Positions 8,469-19,534 of a stretch of 64,000 bases of DNA are shown here, piece after piece; position 1 is the stretch's first letter; the number at the start of each line of letters is the position of its first letter. The DNA comes from Rhizobiaceae bacterium (lineage in GTDB: Bacteria > Pseudomonadota > Alphaproteobacteria > Rhizobiales > Rhizobiaceae), in assembly GCA_019635715.1 (NCBI GenBank), contig JAHBYY010000014.1, forward strand, positions 1 to 64,000, written 5' to 3'. Under the pieces are notes generated by a model. It was given only the letters and a program-made list of their open reading frames with translations. It was not told where the DNA came from and did not search any database. The position numbers and the translations under genes were made by a program.

Positions 8469-9734
8469 TCAGTGCCCGGATGGGCCCGCCGCGCGATGAT
8501 GATCGACATGCGCTTGGAACAGGCGGCCCTTCTCGGCGATGAGCACGAAGGCGATGCCGACCGCGGCGACGGCGCAGAAGCCCATGGCGAGCGGCGTCGT
8601 CGTGCCGTCGAAGGATTGCCCGATGAGGGCTCCGATCAGGCCTCCGCCGAGCGTCTGCAGGAAGCCCTGCACCGACGATGCCGACCCGGCGATGTGACCG
8701 AGCGGTTCCATTGCGATGGCGTTGAAATTGGAGCCGATCCAGCCGAACTGGAACATCGCCAGCGCGAACAGCAGGACGAAACCGGTCAGCGGCACATGAC
8801 CGAACAGCGACCAGACGAACCAGGTCGCACTGACCAGGAAGAACCCGATCATCGCGGCGTGCGACAGTCGCCGCATGCCGACGCGCATCACGAGGCGCGA
8901 GTTCAGGAAGGACGAGACGGCCATCAGGCCGGCGACCACCGCGAAAAGCACCGGGAACCAGACGCCGACGCCGTAGATGCCGACATAGACCTGCTGCGCC
9001 GAATTGATGAAGCCGAACAGCGCTCCGAAGATGGTCGTCGAGGCCAGCGTGTAGAACAGCGAAACGCGCGTCGACAGCACGATCGAAAAGGCGTTGCCGA
9101 TGGATTTCAGCGTGAACGGCCGCCTGTCCTCGGGATGCAGGGTCTCCGGCAGCCTGACAAAGGCCCAGACCGCGATGGCCAGCGCGATGGACCCCATGCT
9201 GATGAAGATCAGATGCCAGTTGCCGATCAGCATCATCACCTGGCCGATGCTCGGCGCCAGGACGGGGATGATCATGAACACCATGAAGATCAGCGACATG
9301 ATCTCGGCCATCTGCCGGCCGCCGAAGCGGTCACGCACCATCGATACCGCGATGACCCGCGTCGACGCCGCGCCGATGCCCTGGATGAAGCGAAGCGCCA
9401 GCAAGGTCTCGAAATTCGGCGCGAAGGCGGCCGCATAGGCCGCGACGAGATAGACTGTCAGGCCGAACAGGATGGGCCCGCGCCGACCGAACGTATCGGC
9501 CGCCGGCCCGTAGGGCAGCAGCGCGCAGGCCATGCCCAGGAAATAGGCCGAGATGACATATTGCCGATGGTTCTCCTCGACGATGCCGAGACTGGCGCCG
9601 ATCTCCTGCAGCCCCGGCAGCATGATGTCGATCGCCAGCGCGTTGAGCGCCATCAGGGCCGCGGCAAGCGCGATGAATTCCCACCTCGGGATGCCGAAGG
9701 CGGCCTGGCGTGTCGGGTCAGTCTGCTGGTCCAT
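8469..9734 (-). CDS. MFS multidrug efflux transporter, Bcr/CflA type
   Basis: Twelve-helix drug:proton antiporter of the DHA1 group, 421 residues, inner membrane. Helix 1 carries NALAIDIMLPGLQEIG, matching the TDMYLPALP-like motif of Bcr/CflA. PYGPAADTFGRRGPILFG is the MFS motif A between helices 2 and 3, and RFIQGIGAASTRVIAVSMVRDRF is the helix 4-5 antiporter region. ATG 9734 was chosen because CGGAGCG sits ahead of it; a longer open frame upstream has no homologous look. A histidine-rich C-terminus (AHVDHHRAAGPSGH) is visible. It stands alone after the grxD terminator. Confidence 0.88.
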   Translation of the reverse strand: MDQQTDPTRQAAFGIPRWEFIALAAALMALNALAIDIMLPGLQEIGASLGIVEENHRQYVISAYFLGMACALLPYGPAADTFGRRGPILFGLTVYLVAAYAAAFAPNFETLLALRFIQGIGAASTRVIAVSMVRDRFGGRQMAEIMSLIFMVFMIIPVLAPSIGQVMMLIGNWHLIFISMGSIALAIAVWAFVRLPETLHPEDRRPFTLKSIGNAFSIVLSTRVSLFYTLASTTIFGALFGFINSAQQVYVGIYGVGVWFPVLFAVVAGLMAVSSFLNSRLVMRVGMRRLSHAAMIGFFLVSATWFVWSLFGHVPLTGFVLLFALAMFQFGWIGSNFNAIAMEPLGHIAGSASSVQGFLQTLGGGLIGALIGQSFDGTTTPLAMGFCAVAAVGIAFVLIAEKGRLFQAHVDHHRAAGPSGH

Positions 9735-9758
9735 CGGATCGCTCCGGTTCCGCCCAAA

Positions 9759-9782
9759 TGAAAAGCGCCGGAAACCCGGCGC
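9759..9782 (-). terminator. Rho-independent terminator downstream of grxD
   Basis: Reading the minus strand, GCGCCGG and CCGGCGC form a perfect 7-bp stem with a 4-base loop and are followed by TTTTCATTT. It lies about 150 bases beyond the grxD stop and upstream of the MFS start. Confidence 0.8.
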
Positions 9783-9933
9783 ATTTTGTTGTCCGTATCC
9801 TGCTGAACCGGCTTCGCGCCGGACCGTTCCCAAAGCGCGTCGCGTCAAATCGGATTCAGGCGCCGCGCTTCAAGTTCTTGTTTTGATGCATGTCGTTGTC
9901 CCGAAACCAGTTCCCGCTTTCGGGCGGCATGCA

Positions 9934-10269
9934 TTAGGCCGCGCCACGGGCGCTGACGCCCTTTTCCTCGAAATAGGCCTGAAGCTCACCCGCCTGGAAC
10001 ATTTCGCGGATGATGTCGCAACCTCCGACGAACTCACCCTTCACATAGAGCTGCGGGATCGTCGGCCAGTTGGAGTAGTCCTTGATTCCCTGGCGGAGTT
10101 CGTTCGAGGTCAGGACATTGACGCCCTTGTAGTCGACGCCGACGTAGTCGAGAATCTGGACCACCTGGCCGGAAAAGCCGCATTGCGGGAAGCCGGGCGT
10201 GCCCTTCATGAACAGCACCACGTCGTTGCCCTTCACCTCATTGTCGATGTAGTCGTTGATTCCGCTCAT
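9934..10269 (-). CDS. grxD: Monothiol glutaredoxin, Grx4/GrxD type
   Basis: CGFS-class monothiol glutaredoxin of 111 residues that binds a [2Fe-2S] cluster and delivers Fe-S clusters with BolA partners. The active-site motif KGTPGFPQCGFS has its cysteine at residue 30. WPTIPQLYVKGEFVGGCDI contains the cis-proline and glutathione-binding loop. A BolA gene lies about 1.3 kb upstream on the same strand, and purL-BolA-grxD is a familiar alphaproteobacterial order. Here a divergent gene and a basic small protein have come between them. The terminator at 9759-9782 ends this transcript. Confidence 0.96.
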   Translation of the reverse strand: MSGINDYIDNEVKGNDVVLFMKGTPGFPQCGFSGQVVQILDYVGVDYKGVNVLTSNELRQGIKDYSNWPTIPQLYVKGEFVGGCDIIREMFQAGELQAYFEEKGVSARGAA

Positions 10270-10443
10270 ATGAATAACCTTTCCTGCCCGTGGCCGCCGG
10301 GCGCGAAGCTTTGGACTCAAATAGACCCAACGAATGCCTGAAACAAGACGCGGCGTCCGCCGGGTGCTGGTCCAGGTGGCAGGCGATCGGAACGACGCAA
10401 GGCGACCGGACCGGAAATCGGCTCGGCCACGGGGCGAAGAAAG

Positions 10444-11250
10444 GTGCGCGTGAGGAAGATCTGGTTCGTCACGGTGCTCGGTCTCATCGCACTGATCGGC
10501 AGCGCGGCATGGCTGTTGAAGGGCAGGAAGCAGGAGTCCCGCATCGCCGAAGGCGAACTGCCGTCGCTGTGCCGGCTGCTCGCATTCGAAGGGGCGACCT
10601 CGGTGGTGTGCGAGATGCCGGCCGGTGCGATGGAGGTCGCCATCCGCTACGCCGACCACGACGGCAGACCGTATCGTTCGCTCGACGCCTTCGATGCCGC
10701 AATGCGGGCCGAGGGCCGGAGTATCGTTCTGGCGATGAACGCCGGCATGTATCACGAAGACATGTCTCCGGTCGGGCTGCTGGTCGAGGACGGCCGGCAG
10801 ATCGCGCCGTTGCAGATCGGCGACGGTGACGGGAACTTCTTCCTCAAGCCGAACGGCGTCTTCGTCGTCGATGATACGGGCGCGGCCCTGGTCATGGAGA
10901 CGCAGAGCTATGCGGCGAGCGCAATCACCCCCCATTTCGCCACCCAGTCCGGTCCGATGCTCGTCGTCGACGGCAAAATCCATCCCCGCTTCGAGCCGGA
11001 CGGCCAGTCGCGCCACGTCCGCAACGGAGTGGGCGTGCGCGGCGACGGGACGATCGTCGCGGCGATCTCGCTCGACATGGTCAGCCTCGGCAAGTTCGCG
11101 CGGCTGTTCCGCGACGGTCTCGGCTGTCCGAACGCGCTGTTCCTCGACGGAGCCATTTCGGCTCTCTCGGACGGCAATCGGACGCTGCTTGGTGGAGTAT
11201 ATCCTGTCGGGCCGATCCTGGCGGTCACTGCAAGGCCGGCGACGCCATAG
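10444..11250 (+). CDS. Phosphodiester glycosidase (NAGPA-like) family protein
   Basis: Secreted or membrane-anchored protein of 268 residues with one N-terminal hydrophobic helix (about residues 6-24). The body matches the NAGPA-type domain: LAMNAGMYHEDMSPVGLLVEDG, FFLKPNGVFVV, ATQSGPMLVVDG, RNGVGVRGDGTIVAAIS and ALFLDGAISAL. Enzymes of this fold cleave phosphodiester-linked sugars or polysaccharides, but the substrate here is unknown. The start is either GTG 10444 or GTG 10450. It is divergent from grxD. Confidence 0.8.
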   Translation: MRVRKIWFVTVLGLIALIGSAAWLLKGRKQESRIAEGELPSLCRLLAFEGATSVVCEMPAGAMEVAIRYADHDGRPYRSLDAFDAAMRAEGRSIVLAMNAGMYHEDMSPVGLLVEDGRQIAPLQIGDGDGNFFLKPNGVFVVDDTGAALVMETQSYAASAITPHFATQSGPMLVVDGKIHPRFEPDGQSRHVRNGVGVRGDGTIVAAISLDMVSLGKFARLFRDGLGCPNALFLDGAISALSDGNRTLLGGVYPVGPILAVTARPATP

Positions 11251-11271
11251 GGCAGATCTGCGGTCGCGCTC

Positions 11272-11544
11272 TCAGCGCCTCGCCGTGCCCCGACGCAGCG
11301 ACCGCGTGTGCGCGGCCGTCTTGGCCTTGACGCGGCGCTGCTGGCTGACGGCGCGGGTGCGCGTCGTCTTCTTGCGGCTCTTCTGCTGCGACGCCGGCTT
11401 GATCAGCTTCTCGATGCGGCGCAGCCGCTCGGCGGCGGTCAGCGTGCGCTTGCGGCGCCGCGCCCGCTTGCCCGTCGCCTTCTTCATCGCCTCGCTGAGG
11501 ACGCTCTTGACCACACCCTCAACGAGGTCGCCGATCATCGACAT
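11272..11544 (-). CDS. Very basic small protein of unknown function
   Basis: A 90-residue protein beginning MSMIGDLVEGVVKSVLSEAM and then almost entirely arginine- and lysine-rich (KRARRRKRTL, RLRRIEKLIKP, RRVKAKT), with a predicted helix followed by a disordered basic tail. No enzyme motif is present. The composition suggests nucleic-acid binding, which is inference only. It lies 11 bases downstream of the BolA gene and is probably co-transcribed with it. Confidence 0.6.
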   Translation of the reverse strand: MSMIGDLVEGVVKSVLSEAMKKATGKRARRRKRTLTAAERLRRIEKLIKPASQQKSRKKTTRTRAVSQQRRVKAKTAAHTRSLRRGTARR

Positions 11545-11555
11545 GTGAGTGATCC

Positions 11556-11783
11556 TCAGTCCGGTGCGCTTGTCTGCAGGGCGAGCGCGTGCAGCACGCC
11601 GCCCATGTTGCCCTTGAGTGCCTCGTAGACCATCTGGTGCTGCTGGACGCGATTCTTGCCGCGAAAACTCTCGGCGACGACCTCGGCCGCGTAGTGGTCG
11701 CCATCGCCGGCAAGGTCGCGGATGGTGACCCTGGCCCCCGGAATGCCTTCCTTGATCAGCCGCTCGATGTCGCGCGCGTCCAT
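11556..11783 (-). CDS. BolA/IbaG family protein
   Basis: BolA-fold partner of monothiol glutaredoxin in Fe-S cluster handling and iron regulation, 75 residues. DARDIERLIKEGIPGARVTIRDL opens the class II KH-like fold, and GKNRVQQHQMVYEALKGNM contains the conserved histidine region and the helix that contacts glutaredoxin. ATG 11783 is preferred; an in-frame GTG at 11789 adds two residues. It sits between purL and the small basic protein, with grxD further on, consistent with the usual functional pairing. Confidence 0.93.
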   Translation of the reverse strand: MDARDIERLIKEGIPGARVTIRDLAGDGDHYAAEVVAESFRGKNRVQQHQMVYEALKGNMGGVLHALALQTSAPD

Positions 11784-11911
11784 TGCCACAGGGCGGAATC
11801 TCCATTGCTTCGGCGTTCAGCATGGCCGCAACGACCGGGCGGGTCAATGCGGCCGCGCCGGCGCGTCAAAGCAAACGCATGTGGCGGGGATGGCAATCCG
11901 ACCATGAGGCC

Positions 11912-12028
11912 GTCGTCCTCGGGCTTGTCCCGAGGATCTGCCGTACAAAGGCAGGTATGCGTGACTACGGTGCCGCTGGTGAAACGCCGTCAGCCGCTGC
12001 GGATCCTCGGGACAAGCCCGAGGATGAC
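11912..12028. repeat. Palindromic intergenic element, 27-bp inverted arms
   Basis: Arms 11912-11938 and 12002-12028 are inverted copies with one mismatch. Each arm is itself a hairpin (CCTCGGG-CTTGT-CCCGAGG). It fills most of the 295-base gap between purL and the BolA gene. GATCCTCGGGACAAGCCCGA is a very common dispersed intergenic motif in Rhizobiales. It may act as a transcript processing or attenuation structure between the two genes. Confidence 0.8.
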
Positions 12029-12078
12029 GTCGGAGCCATGCAGCCCGCGATCCAGATAGATTTGCCCTGGATGGCGCG

Positions 12079-14316
<2,238 letters not shown>

Positions 14317-14453
14317 CTCTCGGGGGCCGTGCCTGCGCTGGATCGGATGGCGCTTCATATAGCAAGCGCCGTCCAATGACACCCTCGCGGCGGCAAAATT
14401 CCGGCATGGCCACAGGCGCTCGGGGCGCGTTCCGGCCTGGATGTCTCCGGGCG

Positions 14454-15875
14454 TCAGCCGTAGGAATCGTATCCTGCCTCGCCATGGTCGAGCAGCCTGC
14501 GCAGGATGGCGAAGCCGTGCGCCACCTCGTCGGTGGTGCGCGGGATCGAGAAGCCGACGCGGATGCGGTGGAAGACGCGCTCGCTGCGGCCGGGCTTGTA
14601 CTCGTCCTCGTCGTCGATCAGCACGCCTTCATCCGCCGCGACCTGCTTGAAGGTCGCCGAGACCCACGGTTCCGGAAGCTTGATCCAGAGATAGGGCGCG
14701 TGAGGATGCGAGCGGAATTCCAGCCCGTCGAAGACCTTTCGGGCCAGGGCCTCGCGCTTGACGAGTTCGCGCCGGACCGCGCCGCGCAGCCGGTCGGCCT
14801 CACCGCTGGCGACCAGATCGGCCGCGAGTTCGGCCAGCATGAACGGGATGCCGCCGGTGACCATCTTGTGGGCGGTCTGGACGCGTGGCGCGAAATGCGT
14901 CGGACAGGCGACCCATCCGCCCCGCACGCCTGCCGACACGGCCTTGGAGAGGCCGCCGACATGGAAGGTCCGCTCCGGCGCAAGCGCCGCGATCGACGCC
15001 GGCTTGGGATCCATCAGCGTGCCGTAGATCGAATCCTCGATGATCGAGACATTGTACTTGCGGGCGATCTCGGCGATCGCCTTCATGCGCTCCATCGGCA
15101 TGGTCGACAGCGTCGGATTCTGCAGCGCCGGCATCAGGAAGACCAGCTTCGGGTGCTGCTGCGCGCATAGGCGCTCGAAGTCTTCCGGATCGGCGCCGTT
15201 CTCGTCATTGCCGAAGGCGACGCTGCGCCGGCCGATCAGATTGGCGCTGCGCGAGATCGACGAATAGGTCAGGTGCTCGAAGGCGATCCTGTCGCCGGGC
15301 GCTGTGGCCACGGCGATCACCGCCATGATGGCGGCATGGCAGCCGAGGGTCGGGACGACGTTGCGGGCGTCCGGCGCCCAGTCGTCGGTCGCCAGCCACT
15401 GGCGCCCTGCCTTGCGCCATTCCGAGCGCACTTCGCGGGTATAGTCTCCGATCTTCTCGGGGTGTGCCGCGGCGATGCGGACGACCGCGTCGCGAATGAT
15501 CGCGCTCTGGCCGAGATCTGGGGCCGAGGTCGAATCCATGCGCAGCTTGCCGGGGCGGGGCAACTGGTCGAATTTCGCCGGCAGGCGATTGAGATCGGCG
15601 GGAATGGCCTCACGCGGGCCGGTCTCGTTGCTGCCAAGAACATAGGTGCCGCGTCCGACCTCGCCGCTGACCAGGCCGCGCTGGCGCGCCACGGCGTAGG
15701 CACGGGTCACCGTGCCGATGGTGACGCCGATGTCGTAGGCGAGGTTGCGCTGCGGCGGCAGCTTCGCCCCGGGCGCCAACCTGCCATCCGAAATATCGGC
15801 CTCGATGCGTTCGGCGAGGCGCAGATAGAGGGGGCCATGGCCCTGCGACAGGTCGGGAAGCCAATTTGTCATCAT
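14454..15875 (-). CDS. MocR-type regulator (GntR HTH + PLP aminotransferase-like domain)
   Basis: Transcriptional regulator of 473 residues with an N-terminal GntR winged helix ([55 protein letters not shown]). A fold-type I aminotransferase domain follows ([26 protein letters not shown], and the PLP lysine motif [18 protein letters not shown]). MocR proteins use PLP or an amino-acid-like ligand to control transport or vitamin genes. A perfect palindrome, TTGTCATCATGACAA, covers its own start codons, suggesting autoregulation. The target is unknown; the divergent DUF1127 gene is a candidate. Confidence 0.88.
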   Translation of the reverse strand: MMTNWLPDLSQGHGPLYLRLAERIEADISDGRLAPGAKLPPQRNLAYDIGVTIGTVTRAYAVARQRGLVSGEVGRGTYVLGSNETGPREAIPADLNRLPAKFDQLPRPGKLRMDSTSAPDLGQSAIIRDAVVRIAAAHPEKIGDYTREVRSEWRKAGRQWLATDDWAPDARNVVPTLGCHAAIMAVIAVATAPGDRIAFEHLTYSSISRSANLIGRRSVAFGNDENGADPEDFERLCAQQHPKLVFLMPALQNPTLSTMPMERMKAIAEIARKYNVSIIEDSIYGTLMDPKPASIAALAPERTFHVGGLSKAVSAGVRGGWVACPTHFAPRVQTAHKMVTGGIPFMLAELAADLVASGEADRLRGAVRRELVKREALARKVFDGLEFRSHPHAPYLWIKLPEPWVSATFKQVAADEGVLIDDEDEYKPGRSERVFHRIRVGFSIPRTTDEVAHGFAILRRLLDHGEAGYDSYG

Positions 15876-15902
15876 GACAATTCCGTACATTGCAATTGCA
15901 AT
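15866..15902. promoter_or_regulatory. Two palindromes at the MocR start, candidate operators
   Basis: TTGTCATCATGACAA (15866-15880) is a perfect 15-base palindrome overlapping both possible ATGs of the MocR gene. ATTGCAATTGCAAT (15889-15902) is a second perfect palindrome 8 bases further upstream, made of two TTGCAA units. Both are well placed for autorepression or for control of the divergent DUF1127 gene. Confidence 0.55.
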
Positions 15903-15974
15903 AGAGTCAATTCACAAGGTGTCCCCATGATCAGCGGCTCGATTGTCCTGATCTGCAAATTCTGGAGCAAGACA

Positions 15975-16214
15975 ATGGGTGCAATCGATACAATCTCGGA
16001 TCAGGTTTCCTCACCGGCGCGCAAGGATTCGGCGCGCCGGGTCGTCAATGCGGTCGCAGAGATCGCCCGGACAATGGGAGCCTTCGTCGCCGACATGATC
16101 GAAAAGCGCCGCAGCCGTCTCGTCCTGCTGTCGCTCACCGACGAGCAGTTGAAGGATATCGGCCTGTCGCGCGCCGATGCCGAGCGCGAGGGCTTGCGCA
16201 AGCCTTGGGAATGA
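15975..16214 (+). CDS. DUF1127 domain protein
   Basis: Small 79-residue protein whose C-terminus is the DUF1127 motif (RSRLVLLSLTDEQLKDIGLSRADAEREGLRKPW). In alphaproteobacteria such arginine-rich small proteins have been tied to RNA turnover and to phosphate or stress responses; that is family knowledge and not shown here. GGAG at 15964-15967 fits ATG 15975, and an in-frame ATG at 15927 is less likely. It is divergent from the MocR gene, with the two palindromes between them. Confidence 0.85.
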   Translation: MGAIDTISDQVSSPARKDSARRVVNAVAEIARTMGAFVADMIEKRRSRLVLLSLTDEQLKDIGLSRADAEREGLRKPWE

Positions 16215-16228
16215 GGGTGGCCGGCGGC

Positions 16229-16654
16229 TCAGGCCGCCGCGCCGCACGACGTGTCGCCGGCGGTCCAGCGGCGCAGATCCGCCGAAATGCGCGCGCCGAG
16301 CGGTTCGGACAGCAACGGACCGAACGCGTCCACCTTCGACGAGCTCACATGCGCCTGCACGACCAGCAGCGGCCGGCCGCCGAAGTTCTTGGCCGGCACC
16401 AGCAGGAACCTGGGTTGTCCGCCGAAGGCGTTGAGCTCGTTGGCGAATTTGTAGGACTTGAAGGCCGGGTCCTTCGACGCGAACCAGCATCGGTGGGCCG
16501 CCGTCGCCACGACCTCCATCGACCGCAAGCCGGCGCTCTTGCCCGCCGGGACGACGTTCACCTGCGCCGGCTTGCCGTTCTGGCAGGCGACCAGCGCCAG
16601 CGCGACGGCCGGCAGGATGATCATCGGGCGAAGGCGCCGAAGGGTGGCGCTCAC
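16229..16654 (-). CDS. Small lipoprotein of unknown function, coupled to purQ
   Basis: A 141-residue protein with a signal peptide and lipobox (ALALVAC, cysteine about residue 24), then a mixed domain ([43 protein letters not shown]). No known enzyme motif is seen. It starts with GTG at 16654, overlapping the purQ stop as GTGA, so it is translated behind purQ. That coupling is odd for an exported lipoprotein and more likely reflects compact gene order than a purine role. Confidence 0.75.
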   Translation of the reverse strand: MSATLRRLRPMIILPAVALALVACQNGKPAQVNVVPAGKSAGLRSMEVVATAAHRCWFASKDPAFKSYKFANELNAFGGQPRFLLVPAKNFGGRPLLVVQAHVSSSKVDAFGPLLSEPLGARISADLRRWTAGDTSCGAAA

Positions 16655-17328
16655 GCCGCGGCGGCCTTGATGCCGAGCGCGCTTTCGAACAGCCCGCGGC
16701 CGTCGACGCCACCGTGTGCCTTCTCAATCAGGTCTTCGGGGTGCGGCATCAGGCCGAGCACGTTGCCGGCCGCGTTCATGACGCCGGCGATATCGTTGAG
16801 CGAGCCGTTGGGGTTGGTGCCTTCCGCGTAGCGGAACACCACCTGGCCTTCGCCCTCGATGCGGGCGAGCGTGCCCGCGTCGGCAAAATAGTTGCCGTCA
16901 TGATGGGCGACCGGCGTGCGGATGACCTGGCCCGGCGCGTAGTTGCGGGTGAACAGCGTGTTGGCATTGGCAACCGACAGCTTGACCTCGCGGCATACGA
17001 ACTTCAGCGACGTGTTGCGCATCAGGGCGCCGGGCAGCAGCCCGGCCTCCAGCAGGATCTGGAATCCGTTGCAGACGCCGATGACCGGCACGCCCTTCTT
17101 CGCCTTCTCGGCCACCGCCTGCATCACCGGCTTGCGCGCGCCGATCGCGCCGCAGCGCAAATAGTCGCCATAGGAGAAGCCGCCGGGGATGACGATCAGG
17201 TCGACGTCCGGGATTTCGGTCTCGGTCTGCCAGATGGTGGCGGGCGCCCGGCCGGAAATCTTGGTCAATGCCGCGATCATGTCGCGGTCGCGGTTCAGGC
17301 CGGGGAGAAGGACGACGGCGGATTTCAT
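16651..17328 (-). CDS. purQ: Phosphoribosylformylglycinamidine synthase, glutaminase subunit PurQ
   Basis: Class I glutamine amidotransferase that feeds ammonia to PurL. It has 225 residues, the full family length. The nucleophile elbow is [19 protein letters not shown] (cysteine about residue 86), with [15 protein letters not shown] upstream and the catalytic His/Glu pair in LMPHPEDL near the C-terminus. The start overlaps the stop of the small gene upstream as ATGA, and its stop overlaps the lipoprotein start as GTGA. The order is purC-purS-small gene-purQ on the minus strand. Confidence 0.98.
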   Translation of the reverse strand: MKSAVVLLPGLNRDRDMIAALTKISGRAPATIWQTETEIPDVDLIVIPGGFSYGDYLRCGAIGARKPVMQAVAEKAKKGVPVIGVCNGFQILLEAGLLPGALMRNTSLKFVCREVKLSVANANTLFTRNYAPGQVIRTPVAHHDGNYFADAGTLARIEGEGQVVFRYAEGTNPNGSLNDIAGVMNAAGNVLGLMPHPEDLIEKAHGGVDGRGLFESALGIKAAAA

Positions 17329-17582
17329 GCGTTGGGCTCGAAAGGGCGTTGCGGTTCGGCGAGTTCGCGAAGTTCAAGGGGACGTTCGATGCGCTCGAGC
17401 CGGTCGTCGTGCCGCGCCAGAACGCCGTAGATGTTGTGAATGTCAGTCTGGATGCTGACGATATGACCGCGGATCACGTTGATCTCTCGCTTCACCTCGC
17501 CGACATCCATGCGAAGCTCTGACAGGTCATGATGCATCCGCTTCATCAGCTCATACATCAGCTCGTTCGTGACTTCCGGCAT
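17325..17582 (-). CDS. Small coiled-coil protein between purS and purQ
   Basis: An 85-residue, mainly helical protein ([55 protein letters not shown]) with a heptad-like pattern and no catalytic motif. ATG 17582 is chosen; an in-frame start 18 bases earlier is possible. The stop overlaps the purQ start (ATGA), so the two are translationally coupled. It may be a passenger or an oligomeric accessory factor of the PurSQL complex. No evidence separates these. Confidence 0.75.
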   Translation of the reverse strand: MPEVTNELMYELMKRMHHDLSELRMDVGEVKREINVIRGHIVSIQTDIHNIYGVLARHDDRLERIERPLELRELAEPQRPFEPNA

Positions 17583-17602
17583 CGCGCCCTCCGGGCACAA
17601 CC

Positions 17603-17845
17603 TCAGATAAGCGTCACACTATAGTTCTCGATGACGGTGTTGGCCAACAGCTTCTCGCACATGGCCTTGAGCTCGGCCTCGGCCTTGGCCTTGTCCGAGC
17701 TCTGCAACTCCACGTCGAACACCTTGCCCTGGCGCACCGAGCCCACCCCCGAAAAGCCCAGCGTGCCGAGCGCGCCCTCGATCGCCTTGCCTTGCGGGTC
17801 GAGGACGCCATTCTTGAGGGTGACGGTGACGCGGGCCTTGATCAC
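17603..17845 (-). CDS. purS: Phosphoribosylformylglycinamidine synthase subunit PurS
   Basis: Small bridging subunit (80 residues) that holds PurL and PurQ together in the three-part FGAM synthase. KARVTVTLKNGVLDPQGKAI at the N-terminus and GKVFDVELQSSDKAKAEAEL are characteristic, and the length is typical. Its presence agrees with the short PurL at 12079. It lies between purC and the coiled-coil gene in one minus-strand operon. Confidence 0.96.
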   Translation of the reverse strand: MIKARVTVTLKNGVLDPQGKAIEGALGTLGFSGVGSVRQGKVFDVELQSSDKAKAEAELKAMCEKLLANTVIENYSVTLI

Positions 17846-17894
17846 GGGGCTGTGGTTCCTTCGGGAGAATGCTGTGGCAGGGTGAGGGCGGCGA

Positions 17895-18686
17895 TCAGTG
17901 CGGCTTGCCCTTGCCGTTGCCGCTGGAGACGAGGATCGGGCCGCTCGGGCGCGGCGGATCGTTCTCGTTCATGATGCCGAGCCGGCGTGCCACTTCCTGG
18001 TAGGCCTCGACCAGGCCGCCCATGTCGCGGCGGAAGCGGTCCTTGTCGAGCTTGTCCTGCGTGGCGACATCCCACAGGCGGCAGGAGTCGGGCGAAATCT
18101 CGTCGGCGACGACGATGCGCATCATGTCGCCTTCGTACAGCCGGCCGCACTCCATCTTGAAGTCGACGAGCTGGATGCCGACGCCGAGGAACAGGCCCGA
18201 GAGGAAGTCGTTGACACGGATGGCGAGCGCCATGATGTCGTCGATCTCCTGGGGGCTCGCCCAGCCGAACGCCGTGATGTGCTCTTCCGAGACCATCGGG
18301 TCGTCGAGCGCGTCGGCCTTGTAGTAGAACTCGATGATCGAGCGCGGCAGGACGGTGCCTTCCTCCATGCCGAGGCGTTTTGCCAGCGAGCCGGCGGCGA
18401 TGTTGCGGACCACCACCTCGAGCGGGATGATCTCGACCTCCTTGATCAACTGCTCGCGCATGTTGATGCGGCGGATGAAGTGGGTGGGGATGCCCATCCG
18501 GTTGAGATGGTTGAAGATGTGCTCGGAGATGCGGTTGTTGATGACGCCCTTGCCATCGACAATCTCATGCTTCTTCTTGTTGAACGCGGTCGCGTCGTCC
18601 TTGAAGAACTGGATCAGCGTGCCAGGTTCGGGACCTTCGTAGAGGATCTTGGCCTTGCCTTCATAGATGCGGCGGCGATTTTTCAT
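17895..18686 (-). CDS. purC: Phosphoribosylaminoimidazole-succinocarboxamide synthase
   Basis: SAICAR synthetase joins CAIR and aspartate with ATP in purine synthesis. The 263-residue length is normal. [15 protein letters not shown] carries the ATP-binding start, [20 protein letters not shown] and [21 protein letters not shown] contain the family signatures, and [23 protein letters not shown] and [10 protein letters not shown] complete the active site. AGAAAG precedes the ATG. It appears to be the first gene of the purC-purS-purQ operon. Confidence 0.98.
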   Translation of the reverse strand: MKNRRRIYEGKAKILYEGPEPGTLIQFFKDDATAFNKKKHEIVDGKGVINNRISEHIFNHLNRMGIPTHFIRRINMREQLIKEVEIIPLEVVVRNIAAGSLAKRLGMEEGTVLPRSIIEFYYKADALDDPMVSEEHITAFGWASPQEIDDIMALAIRVNDFLSGLFLGVGIQLVDFKMECGRLYEGDMMRIVVADEISPDSCRLWDVATQDKLDKDRFRRDMGGLVEAYQEVARRLGIMNENDPPRPSGPILVSSGNGKGKPH

Positions 18687-18956
18687 TGAGCTTTCTCTGA
18701 TCGTGCTGGATGTCGGGGCGGAGCCAGCACCTCACGTTTCGCGCATCGGCGCGTAGGATGGCAGTTCAGTCGCGGTCTCTAACCCAAACGACCGCTTTCC
18801 TCAATTGGCATTTCCCGGCAATCAACGGCTTTCGCGTGCGATTTGCCGCACCGCAACATGGATGCCCGTATTGACCCTGATGCGTCGTTTTGGTTTGTGC
18901 TCCGGTAACGACTATATGGGACCCGCAGAATCGAATTCCCAGCCGGAGGATTGGTC

Positions 18957-19277
18957 ATGAGCAGCATGAAGGAACGCGAGGAAGGCTTCGAGCGCAAATT
19001 CGCGTTCGACGAGGAGCTTCGCTTCAAGGCGACCGCGCGGCGCAACAAGCTGCTGGGCCTGTGGGCGGCGGAAAAGCTCGGCAAGTCGGGTGCCGACGCC
19101 GAAGCCTATGCCAAGGAGGTCGTGAAGGCCGATTTCGAAGAGGCCGGCGACGATGACGTGCTGCGCAAGGTGCGCAAGGATTTCGACGCGGGCGGCATTG
19201 CCCAGACCGACCAGCAGATTCGCCAGAAGATGACGGAATTGCTCGCTCAGGCCGTCGAGCAGATACAGAACACCTGA
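18957..19277 (+). CDS. DUF1476 protein, ATPase inhibitor zeta subunit
   Basis: Small soluble protein of 106 residues matching the zeta subunit that inhibits the F1-ATPase in alphaproteobacteria. MKEREEGFERKFAFDEELRFKATARRNKLLGLWAAEKLG is the inhibitory N-terminal region, and the C-terminal helices end in AQAVEQIQNT. GGAGGA at 18945-18950 sits 6 bases before ATG 18957. It is divergent from purC with 270 bases between, which hold the promoters of both but no further gene. Confidence 0.93.
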   Translation: MSSMKEREEGFERKFAFDEELRFKATARRNKLLGLWAAEKLGKSGADAEAYAKEVVKADFEEAGDDDVLRKVRKDFDAGGIAQTDQQIRQKMTELLAQAVEQIQNT

Positions 19278-19332
19278 CCCGGTCCTCGACGGGCCGCCCT
19301 TCTTCTCGAAATTCGCGGCGGAAACGACGTAA

Positions 19333-19418
19333 GTGCCGGGGACAGTTTAACTTTTTCGGCCCGCGTGACTTCCGGGCGTTGCGGCTTTTCCGCCGAAAGA
19401 AGGTAACTGTCCCCTGCG
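19333..19418. repeat. Imperfect inverted repeat with GGGGACAGTT arms
   Basis: GTGCCGGGGACAGTTTAACT on the left is mirrored by AAGGTAACTGTCCCC on the right, with an inner TTTTTCGGC...GCCGAAAGAA pairing. It lies in the gap between DUF1476 and the convergent methyltransferase and could end both transcripts. Similar GGGGACAGTT palindromes are dispersed in many environmental proteobacteria. Confidence 0.55.
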
Positions 19419-19534
19419 TTTTTCCTTCGACCCTCCACCTCATGCGGACGGCTTTCGGTCTCTCGGGGAGGCTGAGTAAAGCTGTTCCCGGGTGCGGCCC
19501 CGCTGCGGCGCGACGCCATGCTCGATGGGGCGCC

